Source: Stereum hirsutum FP-91666 SS1
Lineage: Eukaryota > Basidiomycota > Agaricomycetes > Russulales > Stereaceae
Direction of reading: 5' to 3'
NCBI RefSeq assembly: GCF_000264905.1
Contig: NW_006763143.1
Span: 1,344,515-1,408,514 of the forward strand
Length of the DNA: 64,000 nt
The notes below the pieces were generated by a model. The model was not told where the DNA came from and searched no databases. It worked only from the letters and a program-made list of their open reading frames with translations. A program made the translations under genes and the position numbers. How positions within the stretch are numbered: position 1 is the stretch's first letter; each line of letters opens with the position of its first letter. Below are positions 1 through 11,157 of the stretch, piece after piece.

Positions 1-503
1 TGGTGCAGACGGTCCTACGCTAGTCGCTGGAGTACGAGTTTGCGCAGTCTGAGCAGAAGATGAAGTGGCGGATGTGGCGGTGGCGCCAGGCTGGGCTGGG
101 AAAGTAGCGTGGTTTGAGCTTGGAGGGGACGTCGAAGAGGGTCCAGATCGACGGGCCTCGGTCAATCCACTCGTCGACGCGGAGGTCGAAGGTGGGGAAG
201 GCGCAGATGAAGTATTGGAAGAAAGAGTGGGTGCAGAGGTGGGTTTGGGGACTGCTGGAATTTGAGAAGGATGAGATCCTTGCGGAGTGCCCGCCTGGAA
301 GGGAGCTGTAGATGTCGACGGGTTGGTAGTTGGTGCAGTAGATTTCGTAGGTTCTGGCTGAGCGTTTGAAGGGATGTCTGCGAAGATGTCGACATCTGCT
401 AATTGTGCCATTGCCTGCTTTGCGTACGCGCTTGAAAACCGAATGTGGGGCTGACACTTGCGCAAATACTCGCGAAATGCTCCTATACGGATCCAAGAGA
501 CAC
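1..503 (-). CDS. Truncated Ser/Thr/Pro/Ala-rich protein, 3' part beyond the window edge
   Basis: The open frame runs on the minus strand from a splice acceptor near 503 to the left edge, without a stop. It begins with a short structured stretch (about 40 residues, containing FREYLRKCQPHIRFSSAYA and LADVDIFADIP) and then becomes a long Ser/Thr/Pro/Ala-rich tail. The acceptor is supported by a CTGAC branch-site-like sequence and TGATCAG just upstream. The first exon(s) between about 505 and 800 could not be fixed because every continuation meets a stop or lacks an ATG. I do not recognise the family. The composition of the tail suggests a disordered linker, as in many fungal regulators. The overlapping 229-codon frame is probably a shadow because its composition is not protein-like. 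Confidence 0.45.
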
Positions 504-852
504 CTGATCAGGAAGTCAGTACGTGTAAAAAGTACGACTCGTGAAAAATTCCACTCGCCGTCTTGAATGAAATGAGTGCGAATGTGATTGGACGTCCTCA
601 ATTTGTGAAGAGCCTGCACTGCTGGTGGGGTACACATAAATTGGTTGCCCCATGTTTCACAGTACAGGTCTATTGCTTTCGGAGACAGGCAGGATGCTTT
701 ACCTGTCATCAGAAGAATATAAATCGATGTATATTTTATATGGGCACGACTGGACGAAATTTACCATTATGGCGCAGGTGCGACCAGCGCGCAAAGCCCT
801 GCGTTAAATGATTTTGCCACTGTTTCCAGCCTGAAGAAGAATGAGTGCAATG

Positions 853-1650
853 TTAGATATATTCCCAGAGATAGGTGCCTGACAAAGAACAGAGCTCACA
901 GTCGTAGTCCGTGATATCTGCGTAGAGTCGTTTGTCCTTGTACGTAACGATGAGGAGTCGCGCTTTCTCGGGAAGTTGATGGGCATCTGCGGTCAGAGAT
1001 ACGCGATATGGTGCAGGAGAGGGTATGTCCGCGTCCAGATGTATTTCTATGTCCTTCAGGATAGAATCGTTCGCTGGCGAGGCGACATCAATCACGTTCT
1101 CAGTCCCCTCCTTCTCCACCACCACGATTTTTTCAATTTCGACCACACGCGGAGGAACTATTGTTTCTTGTCTTTGGACAGAAAGGATCTACAGGAGAAC
1201 AAAGGAAGGATCGTCACCACAATATCTAAGCACAACAAGATATAAAAGCAGAATGCGCACTACACTTGACGCCACCCCTACTATTATCCCAGCAATAAAC
1301 CCGCATAGAATTGCGCTCTTGTTCCAACGCAAGACATCGTAGACTATCGTCCGCAACATGGCCTTCGTGGAGGAGAATATGACAGGATCGAGGACGGGGA
1401 AGGGGTTGTGGGACAGCGGGGCATCGCGAGACGTAGTGTCATTGGCGGAAAATGTCGTGTTCAAGAGATATACAGCAGGTTGGACATTCAGTTTGCTCTG
1501 ATATGGTGAGGTGTAGAGGTTGAAAGGGAAGTTTGAGGAGAGGAGAGGCCTGTTGCTAAAATCAAGCGCTCGAAAGAGTAACGGAACGAGAAGAGGTGCA
1601 GACACGAAGAGTGCTGTAAGAGGGATAAGGACCAGTGGTATTAGGAGCAT
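853..1650 (-). CDS. Two-pass membrane protein, unrecognised
   Basis: Two frames joined by one intron make a protein of about 240 residues. The N-terminus is a strong hydrophobic helix (MLLIPLVLIPLTALFVSAPL). A middle segment with N-glycosylation-type sites (NTT, NDT) follows, then a second hydrophobic segment (AILCGFIAGIIVGVASSVV). After an intron with acceptor CTGTAG the same frame continues into a hydrophilic tail containing VVEIEKIVVVEKEGTENVIDV and ending ...GTYLWEYI. The donor is one of several phase-0 GT sites between about 1213 and 1263; all keep the frame. Topology suggests a lumenal or extracellular loop between two helices with a cytosolic C-terminus. The size resembles seipin-like proteins, but no diagnostic seipin motif is visible, so I leave it unnamed. 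Confidence 0.6.
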
Positions 1651-2953
1651 TGCGTACTCCCGTGTGCAAGATACAGAAGTATTCAGTGGGTCTGGGTGTG
1701 CTGTCTGATCTGAAAGGTTGGAGAAGCAGGGCGCGGGTTCGCTCTTACTTATGTATCACACGCAGGCCACAGCTTTATAACCTTGAATTGGAACAATGAA
1801 AGTGATCGTTTGTTGTATTGCGACCCGGGTGTGGGAACCACTGTGTTGTATTCACGAACCAGGAACAAGGAAGCCCACTCACCCTCGAGACCGACTGATT
1901 GGGCGCCACCGCAAGCGGTGTAGGCCACAGCTCTCCAAATCAGGCAGTCCAGGGGGTGGCGAGGTGGCGCACAATGAAAACAAGATTTGAGAGAGAGGAG
2001 TGGCGACATGTCCCCATCCGAGTCATGCTCCGCCGGACATAAGAGGATGACGACGTGGTGCCAATGAAGTTACTCCCAACTAGAAGCAGTCATCACGAGC
2101 GAGAACGAGGAGCCCCGAGGAAGTCAATAAGAATGGAGAAACAACGGTATGCGGATTTCTCCGAACAACCTCGAGCAGCCTCGAGCTCGAGCGTCGCAAT
2201 ATCTAGCGATACAAACGACGAAGACCACGGTCCAAATTCTACGAACTCTTTGAATCCACGATCCGCCATCGCACATCAGGCCGACACTGAACTGGTAAGA
2301 CACACGGACATCCAAGCGGTCACCGGTGTTCAGTGGGGAAGCTCTCGACTAAGCAGTGTTGCGGCTACTACTGACGCTATGCTAATCAGAGTAACATGGA
2401 GTGAGGTGAGTACTGATTCAGGCATTCAATGAGTACGCGAAGACATACATCTCCTCAAGGCATTGCGCTAAAGATCGTATTGCCTGTTCCATAGTGCGGG
2501 AAATCATAAGTAATGGCCGATGCGACGGGTCTCCAAAGAACAACAGAGTTCACAACGATATCCCGCCCGTCATTGAACTAACAACAGGCGAAAACACTCC
2601 ACCAAGGTACGAGTTAGTATACGTGCTGCCTCTGGAGTTTTCTTCGTTATCCTTCAAATCAGTTAATGCGGAGCACGACTTACTCCTTTTGGACCTCAAG
2701 CAGATTCAGAGTACGCCCATCTCCTTCGATAGCCAGCTAATCCTAGGCCTGCGCAATAACGCATCGACGACCAGGACCTCAGGCTCCAGGCAGCTTTGCG
2801 CTCAGTCGTCAAACGGACTGAGCTCGAAAGAGACACTTATCTGCGAATACTTTGCGTCGCTCCTCGCTCCTTTTTAGGCATGGCTGGTGTCGAGCTGGAG
2901 CAGGGAGAACACGATGGGCTCGCGGAGTGCCAACTCGTTCAGGAAAGACGATC
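1651..2953. other. Spacer with unresolved plus-strand coding-like segments
   Basis: Between the membrane protein and the RdRP start there is about 1.3 kb. Plus-strand open segments at about 2055-2405 (Ser-rich, ending at a GTGAGT donor), 2494-2877 and 2780-2978 have protein-like composition. The last includes DLRLQAALRSVVKRTELERD, a helical, charged stretch. I could not join them by splice phase with confidence. They may be 5' exons of the RdRP, a separate small gene or an alternative first exon. One alternative joins the 2780-2978 frame (phase 0, donor at 2979) to an acceptor at 3075, giving a longer RdRP N-terminus. Confidence 0.35.
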
Positions 2954-5900
2954 ATGGCGGACGAAGGAAAGCAAGGCGGTGAGTCATCACATATGACAAC
3001 CGCGTTTTACGCGTCTTACACTGGCACGTGGCGAACCCTCGAAGGAGGCTTTTCGACGCGCCGATTTCCCCTGAGGGCCACTTCTCTCATTTCCGAGGCC
3101 CCTTCTTCTCTTTGCCCAAACTACCCAAGATTGGATCGATTGTGACAGATCATACACCATTCACTGCTGTCGCACACGCCCTAGGTATCTCGATCGCCAT
3201 ACATATAAGATCCTGCGAGGTATGTCTTTCGCTCGTCAAGCTTCTCTTTCTGACCCTCATCTCGTATCCCACTATGCCGCGATTTATTGATCTTTCATAG
3301 CCCAAAAAGAAGTTGTTACAGCTACGAGACAGCGCCCTTCAGAGCAATCCAAAGGTATATGCAGAAAAGAATATCCAGACGGACGAATTTAGTGAGCTCT
3401 TCCCATCCTGATCGCTCATGTTTACGGCCTAAGTCCTTGCACTGGGCACGGGTGTATCAGTCCCTCGTCGCTCTCGACAAGCCAGTAACGAAGCCTCAAG
3501 CAAATCTTCAACACAGATTCTTCGGAGCCAGGAAACCATGATCATCCCATCAACCCGACCTTTGCAAATGTCACAGGTAAGGTACGGCTGGAGTACCATC
3601 GTTGCCACGCCCGCCACAACATTGTCTCCCGAGGAAGACCACTATACTGACGAACGATTACAGAGCACGGAAGATCTATGGGGACACTTCAGCGATGATG
3701 AGAGCTTCGAACAGACCTGGCCTCATGATAAGGATACTGGTGAAGATTCCGACTCGGAAATGCAGGAAGGTAAGTCTTTGGTAGAACCTCCAACGAGACA
3801 GTCCACTGATATCGCATCTTGTAGTCGAACAGAGTAAGATATCCTCCGCAGGCCTAATCTCACGTCGACTGACTTCGACTCTTTCCTAGTCATGACAGAC
3901 CCGGCGGAGGTATCGGATCCTCCGTCACCAGCCATACAGTCCCCCAGTCCTGCCAGTACCTCTCAAAATACACCGGTGACCACTCAGGAAGCTGTCGCCG
4001 GTTCAAGTGCCACACGTCGCCACGTCGCCAACCTTTTCGCACCGGAAATGAGAGCCCAAGCACGCCTGTCTGAGTCCTCGGCTGATTCCAAACCCAAACG
4101 TCCACGCATATCTGACCCACCACCGTTGAACCCTCGCATGGCGGCCGCGACGTCTCTGCCTGTACAGCCTATTGACGAACCCAGTGTCTTCCGACCAGTG
4201 ACTACGTCTAGCTCAAGTCCGCGAAAGCGGCATTGTCCTAGCGTACAGAGCGCTATTTTTTCCACACCATCCCAAGCCCGCTCAGATGCAAGCTATCCCT
4301 CACCAGAGGTGTCTCCGGAACCGAAGCGGAAGGCCAGGTGCGTTGTACGATATGATTTCTCTCTATCCACCTAATGGAAAGCACGTAGGTCCACAACCGT
4401 AAAGGATCCTAGCTCTTCCAAGACGTCTCGTGTAACGCCCAACGCCGGGGCATCTTCGACCACAGTCGTAGCAAGACAAGCCCGCCAGCCCACGACCGAG
4501 AACGGGGTTTCCCGCGGTACTTCAGGTCCGACCAAACTCATTCGGAAACCACCACCACCCGCAGAACCAAGCGCGACCCCTTCGTCCGCGACATCATCCT
4601 CAGCTTCCCTCGCCCGAGTCTCAGCGACATCGTCCTCAGCGGCTCCTGCCCGAATCTCCGTGACATCGTCCTCAGCTGCGCCTGCCAGAATCTCCGCAAC
4701 ATCGTCCTCAGCTGCCCCTGCCCGAATCTCCGCGACATCGTTCTCAGCTGCTTTTGCCAGAATCTCAGCAACATCGTCCTCGACTGCCCCTGCCCGAGTC
4801 TCTGCGCCAGACCCAGCCCGCCCGCCATATGCCTTGCGACCCGATACCACACTGGATAGCCTGCTCGATGATGGACCCATGGATCTCCAGACCGAGGTCA
4901 TCGCGCACGATGCTACCACGCAAGCTTTGTTCGAGCAGAAGCGGACGTCGTGGGGCGTGCAGCTCGAGTTAGCTCGGGGTTGTTTGAGCGGCGACTGGAA
5001 TTGGGCAGACATCACGGCGGACAAACTGGACCAGTTGTCAGGTTCCACCGCTGACTGCCTACCAAACGTACGAAGCATCATGAAGAAAGGCCATGCCGCC
5101 GAAAGACCTCCTCATAATGCTGTGAAGACAGGGTAAGCATGTTTGTTGCCATCGGTGAGATTCTAGCTTGCTCAAACGACAACGACTTCCCCCCATGATT
5201 TTAACAGAGCGGAGTATGATCGCGAGCAGGAGGCTAGCGTCGAAGGCCAAGGCCGAGGACTGGGCCTCATGGGCCCGTGGCATGACGCGGATAACTGGTA
5301 CGGTGGAAAGATACAACAGGTCGTGTTCTTGGATGCAGACGGCAAGACTTTCCACATCGAAGAGCCCGTTGTGGACGCATCGAACCGCTTCGCGCGCTAC
5401 CTCGGATCACGTCGTGTCCTTCAATTGAAGCTACCTCCGCAATTCCAGTACGACAAAGACGGGACGGCGGCCGCGCGTTTGTCGAGGAAGTTCATCCTTC
5501 TCGGCCGCGTCTTTCTCGTGTTCGCGTCTAAGGATAGCAAGGTATTCTTGATGGAGACAAATGAGAACTACGAACGGGTTGCGGATCCGAGACAGGGCGA
5601 TGATCGTCGTCTTTCCCTTGGTCAATTTCTCAGCTGGCATAACTCGTTCTCGCGGAATTCTAAACAGGTTCGTGATTAATGTTCACGACATAGCTGTTCC
5701 TCCTGGCTGACGCGCTGCGCAGGCGGTCAGCAAATGGGTCACTCGATTTGATCTCGGTCTATCAACATCTGTCCCGGTACTCCAGTTCGCACCCGATGAT
5801 ATCGAGGTCATTCCCGATAAATGTGAGTAAATCCACACCCTTCCGGTCTCGATACTCTACTTAATCACTCCGATCTCTCAGATCCAAAGGACATTGATCA

Positions 5901-8370
5901 GAGCAACGCCTCGACGGAGCAGACATTGACGGATGGTTGTGGCTTCATGAATATGGCTGCCCTTGTCGCCGTTGCTCGATCCATGGGTTTCCTCAGTCCG
6001 CATACCGCCGTCCAAGGTCGTATCGCCGGTTCCAAAGGCGTCTGGATGCTACACCCTGTAGACAGAGATCCGCATTCTCCTCCTCGAATCTGGATTCGAG
6101 ACTCCCAGGTCAAGATCAAGCTTGGAGACCAAAGATTATGGAAGCGTGAACATCTGATCTTCGACTTCCTTGGTCCGTCACGCGTCACGTATCCCGGGAG
6201 GCTCTCGATGCAGTTCATCATCAACATGGAGCATAACGGGGTACCGAACGAAGCCTTTGCCTTGTTGATGGACGACGGTCTCAGGGAGCATATTGATCCC
6301 CTGATGAAGTGGGATGGTCCCGAAGCACCCCACCTTCTCCGAGATGCGTTGGACAAGATGGGTAACGTCTCCGGCTCGAAGGTACAGCAACTGGCAGGGA
6401 GTTCACGTCGTGCACTCGGTTTGGGCCAGAAGTTTGGGCGTGACAACGAGCAGCCTTTGGCGGGTGTGGAGGATGGTGGGGATCCTGCGGCTGAGGAAGC
6501 GGAAATTTTCTGCCACGAGCGAGTGATGATGATGCTGGCAGCGGGGTTCACCCCTAAGAACGCCATCTACCTTCGCACAGAGCTCAGAGAACTGATCTCG
6601 AGGGAAATTGAGAAGTGGGTCAAAAACTACCATATTGTCATTCCCCACTCCGCAGAGGCCTTCATTGTCCCAGGTACGTTCTCCGCTATCCATGTAACTC
6701 ATGAAGGCGGATGTTGACGCTCCAATAGACCCCTACGGAATTCTCGAGCCTGATCAAATATTCTTTCAATCATCTGTACCTCTCAACGACCCTGCTACCG
6801 GAATGAATATGAACATATCTATCCTCGAGGGGCCATGCCTTGTATGTCTATGCCTGGTTTCCCGAACATTCATGTACCGACAACTTCTATCATATAGATC
6901 GGTCGCAATCCAGCAAGACTTCCATCCGACATACAAAAGGTGCGCCTTCCCGGTACAAATGTCTTAGACATACATTCATCATAATCTTCGACAGGTCACC
7001 GCCGTGTACCGTCCACAGTACAAGGAGTACAAGGATGTGATCATTTGCTCTATAAAGGGCAAGGTGTCCGCAGCCTTCCCTTTAGCTGGTGGTGGTACGT
7101 CTCCAAGCTACCTTCTTCACAGAGAATATCAGCCATGCTAATACTGGTGGAATAGATTATGATGGCGGTCAGTAATCATCGTTCCTGTACTATACCTCGA
7201 CTGACCATACTGCGCAGATCGGGCTCTGCTGCAATGGAGTCCGACCGTAGTGGAACCGTTCTCGAGGCCTTACGCGGAGGTCGTCCCGCCTCCCCCAAAT
7301 TTCATAGAGGACCATTTCGATAGCGAGCCTGAAAAGGTTGCCGCTTTTCATGATCGCGTTGCTGCGATGTCCTCCAGGGAGCGAAACCACGAGGTTATCA
7401 AGGTCTTGTTACGGGCACTAAACGATAGCAAGGTTGGCAAATATTCAAATTTCCACGATAATGCCGTATATGCCTACGGTTATGACGACCCTCGATCCAT
7501 CCTTCTCGCATACCTGTGCGTGATTTACCTTCTTCGACTACGTACACCGTAAAGCGCGTTGCTCATCTTTCGTCTAGGTTCACGACTTTATTGGACTCGA
7601 ATAAATCCGGTCTCAGGCTCAAGCCTGGAATCTTCGAACGCCACATGAAGTCCTTCGATCGGTCAAGGGCCCCGTGCATGAATGTCAAGGATCAAGAACA
7701 ATTGACGCCCTACCTTCGCCGTCGGAAGGATCTCCCTATTTTCGTACTTGACCATCTTCAGGAGGCGGGAAGGAACTTCAAAGATGAACGTTTGGCTAAG
7801 TACGACCAGTTGAAAGCCTATGGCCCTGCACACGACGAGGAGCTCTCTATTCCTTGGAATAGGCTGTGTAGTTTTGCCACCACCATGGCACGCCCTGGAC
7901 CGGACAAGCCACATCCCACACCTGTCTTCCTTGATGAAGTCGGCCGAGTCAGGGAATTTGTGAAAGAACTTTTCGACGAATGGCGCAAGACCTGCAGTTC
8001 CTATCATGAGGAGAAGAGGACCAGCCCGCGAAAGAAGACCAAGCAGTCTCCGTCTAATCGGAGATTCACCGATATCGCGAAACGTTTCGCAGACGGTCCG
8101 AAGGACATTCCTTGCCTTGAAGAATCCAACAAACTCGACATCGTTATGGCTTCATGCCTCTACGATTACGCCACGAAGAATGGTGTGGTGGAAGGCAAAT
8201 CATTGCGCTTTCCGTTCCAGGTCGCTCTCTCTGGGCTGTGTCGCATAAAGGCGGATGCGTCGGAGGAAGGGGTCGTCTCACTTATTCGGTCCGTCGCCGA
8301 CAGCTTGAACGCAAACCCAGCCATGGTGCGGGTTCGGAGGAACAGACAGGCTCAGGACAGCGCAGATTGA
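2954..8370 (+). CDS. RNA-dependent RNA polymerase of the eukaryotic RNA-silencing type (QDE-1/EGO-1/RDR family)
   Basis: The enzyme copies single-stranded RNA into double-stranded RNA for Dicer and so primes or amplifies small-RNA silencing. My model has 17 exons that keep phase throughout and total 4,371 nt (1,456 aa): 2954-2978, 3098-3219, 3301-3391, 3461-3576, 3664-3769, 3825-3833, 3890-4337, 4389-5132, 5208-5667, 5723-5822, 5882-6673, 6729-6841, 6898-6939, 6995-7094, 7156-7167, 7218-7515, 7578-8370. The C-terminal half has the family signatures: DGCGFMN (about residues 758-764), PSRVTYPGRLSMQFI, GPCLIGRNPARLPSD, and the catalytic DYDGD (residues 1090-1094) after FPLAGG. The N-terminal third is acidic and Ser/Pro-rich, with a 12-residue repeat at 373-444, and is probably disordered. 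Catalytic residues are intact, so it looks functional. The start (ATGG context) is the least certain point; see the upstream spacer. Confidence 0.9.
4588..4803 (+). repeat. Six tandem 36-bp units inside the RdRP coding sequence
   Basis: Six in-frame copies of a 36-bp unit encode a 12-residue motif of the form ATSSSAAPARIS. Copies differ at a few positions (SLARVS, VTSSS, SFSAAFA, STAPARVS). The block sits in the disordered N-terminal part of the polymerase. Its length is a multiple of three per unit, so copy-number change would not shift the frame. Confidence 0.9.
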
Positions 8371-9490
8371 CACTAGACTTCTGCTACCACTGCACGTGGA
8401 TATTGCTACGAACACTGTCCCATGATTCCTCCTCATTTTGTAAAATGCTCTAGACTTCGTCAAGTTTTACCCTTTCTACTTGCATTTCATTCCATCTGAC
8501 CGTCCATCGTCCTCTGTTTCGGTTTTGATCTGCTCTCCATTTTTCGGGCTTCGTCACGTCTCGTTACGTTTTCTCATCTTTGTTTCGTTCGTCCGTTCCA
8601 CCTCTCCCATCTATTCCGTATCTCTTCGTGGAGTTATTAAGGATCTCTTTGTATCATTTCTTTTCATTGCGTCTTCTCAGTCTTCCATACCCCAATCACT
8701 TCCAACCTGTACATATAGTCAAGCTTCACGGCCCTGCTCATCTTCTACGACATCTACCATCTCATCGACTTTCCGCAGATTTATGCTTCCTCGCATTATC
8801 AAGATGCTCGTCAAGCTCTGAACCGTTCAGCACGCCCACCTTCCGGTCACGTTGTTTCAACAAAATCAAGCATCCAACTTTGTGATCAAGCTTAACGCGG
8901 AGCTGCACCCGATACCCACAGTGCCACCAACCACTTCCTCTCGTTTGGTCATCTTTGTCGACTCAATCTCGTAGGCATGAACTTCTACAAGCTGTCGATC
9001 ACGCCTAAAGACCCTTTTGGAGAAGCGACATGATGTACCGACCTCGAACGCCACACCACCAAGCAAACCAGGGGCCACAATTCTATGCGCTGAGATCGCC
9101 TACAATGAAACCCGCTGACAATGGTTTCTACATGTTTTTTTGGTGGGATTATTGGAAGATTGTGATGGTGACGTATTCTCAACCGTCAAGGCCCCAGGTC
9201 TCCATCAAGCCCCCGTAAACCTCGTGAAAACGGTCGTGGCCCAACTTCAAGGCCATCTCGTCAGAGACCTTGTTCTCCGCCTTCGGTCCCCTGTAGCCAT
9301 TCGGGAACCAGCGCATATCATCGACCGTCTTTCCCGGCATAGTGGGCACAGAGACGCCTTTTCATAAGCGTACAGGGTATCGGATACTCCAGTGTGGCAA
9401 AAGATACAGTATTCTACAACGACAGAGCGAACACATCAGCAAGAATCGACCAAACAATCAACATCCCCTCGACAAGCAGATAGTGGTACA
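8371..9490. other. Convergent intergenic region, no gene seen
   Basis: This lies between the stop codons of the RdRP (+) and the dehydrogenase (-). The first 500 bases are pyrimidine-rich and probably include the RdRP 3' UTR. Open frames here are short, have no conserved motif and are not joined by good splice sites. I see no RNA gene. Confidence 0.5.
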
Positions 9491-10657
9491 TCACAGCATG
9501 ACCCTGCTCGGCTTTCCGTCCAAGAAATTCACAATATTTTCGACGGTTTGTGCATAGAACGTCTGTTCGATGGACTATCAACATACAATTCTGAGAAGAT
9601 GCGATCACGGGCCTACCTCGTAGCTTGAGTCGCACACATATCCCAGGTGCGGACTGAGTGTGACGTTGTCAAGCTTCCTGATCGGATGGTCCAAAGGTAG
9701 CGGTTCAATATCGAAGACGTCCAGGCCGGCGCCTGCGATGACCCGGCGTTGGAGAGCATCTATTAGCGCAGACTCGTCGACGAGTGGGCCTCGTGAAGTG
9801 TTGATAAAGAAAGAGGTAGGCTGCACGGGAAGTCATACGCGGTCAAATCATTTACTACGGACGGGATACCCTGGAGGTTCCATAATATCACTGACCTTCA
9901 TGAGTGCAAAGTCATCCTTAGTGATCATGCCTCTGGAACGAGTCGACAGGACCATGTGTAGAGATACAATGTCGCTGGTTCGGAATACCTTCTCTTTGCT
10001 CTCTGCAAACTCGACACCTGCTGCCTCGGCACGTTCAGGGGTTAGATTGGGTGACCATCCAATTACCCTCATCCCGAAGGCTTTCGCAATCTGTAGGTTT
10101 AAGGAATGCATTCAATTTTGTGGCGCAAAGACACGAAGCGTAGGTATACCACTCACACGTGCAGTAGAAGAGCCCAGCCTTCCAACGCCTATGAGCCCCA
10201 GTGTCTTCCCCCACAAACCCATCGGAATCTTCGTCTGCCACGCTTCCCTCCCAGCCTTAACACCGGCATCCTCCTGTGGCACCCAACGCGCCACAGCCAA
10301 TATCAAGGCCCATATTTGCTCCAACGTCGAGTCTCCAGTCGAACCCGTGCCGCAAACAACCACTCCATTCTCCCTTGCATGTGTGATATCTATCCCAGCG
10401 TTCTTCATTCCTGTCGTGGCTATGAGTTTGAGAGATGGCAGACGATCGAGGAGGGAAGCAGGGAACTTGGTTCGTTCGCGCATGGCGCAAATGATAGTAT
10501 ATGGTGAGAGACGATCAACTAGGGCGTCTTCAGAAAGGAGGGTGTCCGAGAAGCGGTCAACAGAGACGTCGGGACGAGACAGGATCGGAGACCAGTCCGC
10601 ACAGTTGAGAGCGACGTTCTGATAATCGTCAAGGATAGCGACCTTTATAACGGACAT
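9491..10657 (-). CDS. D-isomer-specific 2-hydroxyacid dehydrogenase (NAD-dependent)
   Basis: The protein is predicted to oxidise or reduce a small 2-hydroxy/2-oxo acid with NAD(P). Four exons (10157-10657, 9896-10090, 9617-9820, 9491-9562), all multiples of three, give 323 aa. The order is a substrate-binding half beginning MSVIKVAILDDYQNVAL, the Rossmann motif GLIGVGRLGSSTAR, STRSRGMI, INTSRGPLVDESALIDAL, the catalytic Glu in DVFDIEPLPLDHP and the catalytic His in LSPHLGYV; all are intact. It resembles the 3-phosphoglycerate/glyoxylate dehydrogenase-like branch common in fungi, but the true substrate cannot be read from sequence. The start at 10657 matches the usual family N-terminus; an in-frame ATG at 10753 would add 32 residues without family features. 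Confidence 0.92.
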
Positions 10658-11157
10658 GTTGTGCAAGTTCGTCGAGCTATCAGCGAGTTCAAGTGGTTGC
10701 ATTCGGGATGGGCTTGCCAAACTGGAGGGGATAGGACAGAGCGACAGAGGCACTATATATCAGTTAGTGGGAAAGCCGGACATCCGTCCGCGGAACGACC
10801 TGAAGGATGTATAAATACCAATTGCGCCAGTGGAAGAGATGATGGTGTGGACTCTCTATTCATGGCTATGGGCAAGAATAGTCACATTGTACAGTAGCTG
10901 GTGACGGTCCAGCTTCCCTATTTACGCTCATGCTGAACGTTCAACGTTGAACGTCGACCAGAGTCTCTCCGGCTGCTAATTTTCGAGGCGTTCGGCGAAT
11001 GCCGCATGTAAATTTAGCTCTTCATTTACATAACGCCACATTGTGGCCCAAGAAACAGCTCTGTTGTCAACGACGGTGGAAAAACAGAATAGATATGAAT
11101 GAATACATTATACTACATGATGTGTCATTACACTAGACGAGGTGATCATAAAATAGG
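10658..11157. other. Spacer upstream of the dehydrogenase, with palindromic motif
   Basis: This holds the 5' flank of the dehydrogenase and the 3' flank of the membrane protein to its right. A TATAAATA-like element lies at about 10808-10820, some 150 bp from the dehydrogenase ATG. A nested inverted repeat GAACGTTCAACGTTGAACGT lies near 10935-10955. No open frame of note. Confidence 0.5.

Noticed and set aside
20..709. 229-codon minus-strand frame at the left edge
   Set aside because: The neighbouring minus frame is continuous to the window edge with Ser/Thr/Pro-rich composition typical of fungal linkers; this one looks like its shadow.
1749..2009. 86-codon minus-strand frame
   Set aside because: No homology cue, no promoter and an odd composition with many Cys and Trp; treated as chance.
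8480..8885. Two overlapping plus-strand frames after the RdRP stop
   Set aside because: They arise from a pyrimidine-rich 3' region (Ser/Leu/Phe/Pro-rich translation) and lack any motif.
9660..10622. 320-codon plus-strand open frame
   Set aside because: It is the antisense of the 2-hydroxyacid dehydrogenase exons and introns, whose motifs and splice phases are unambiguous.
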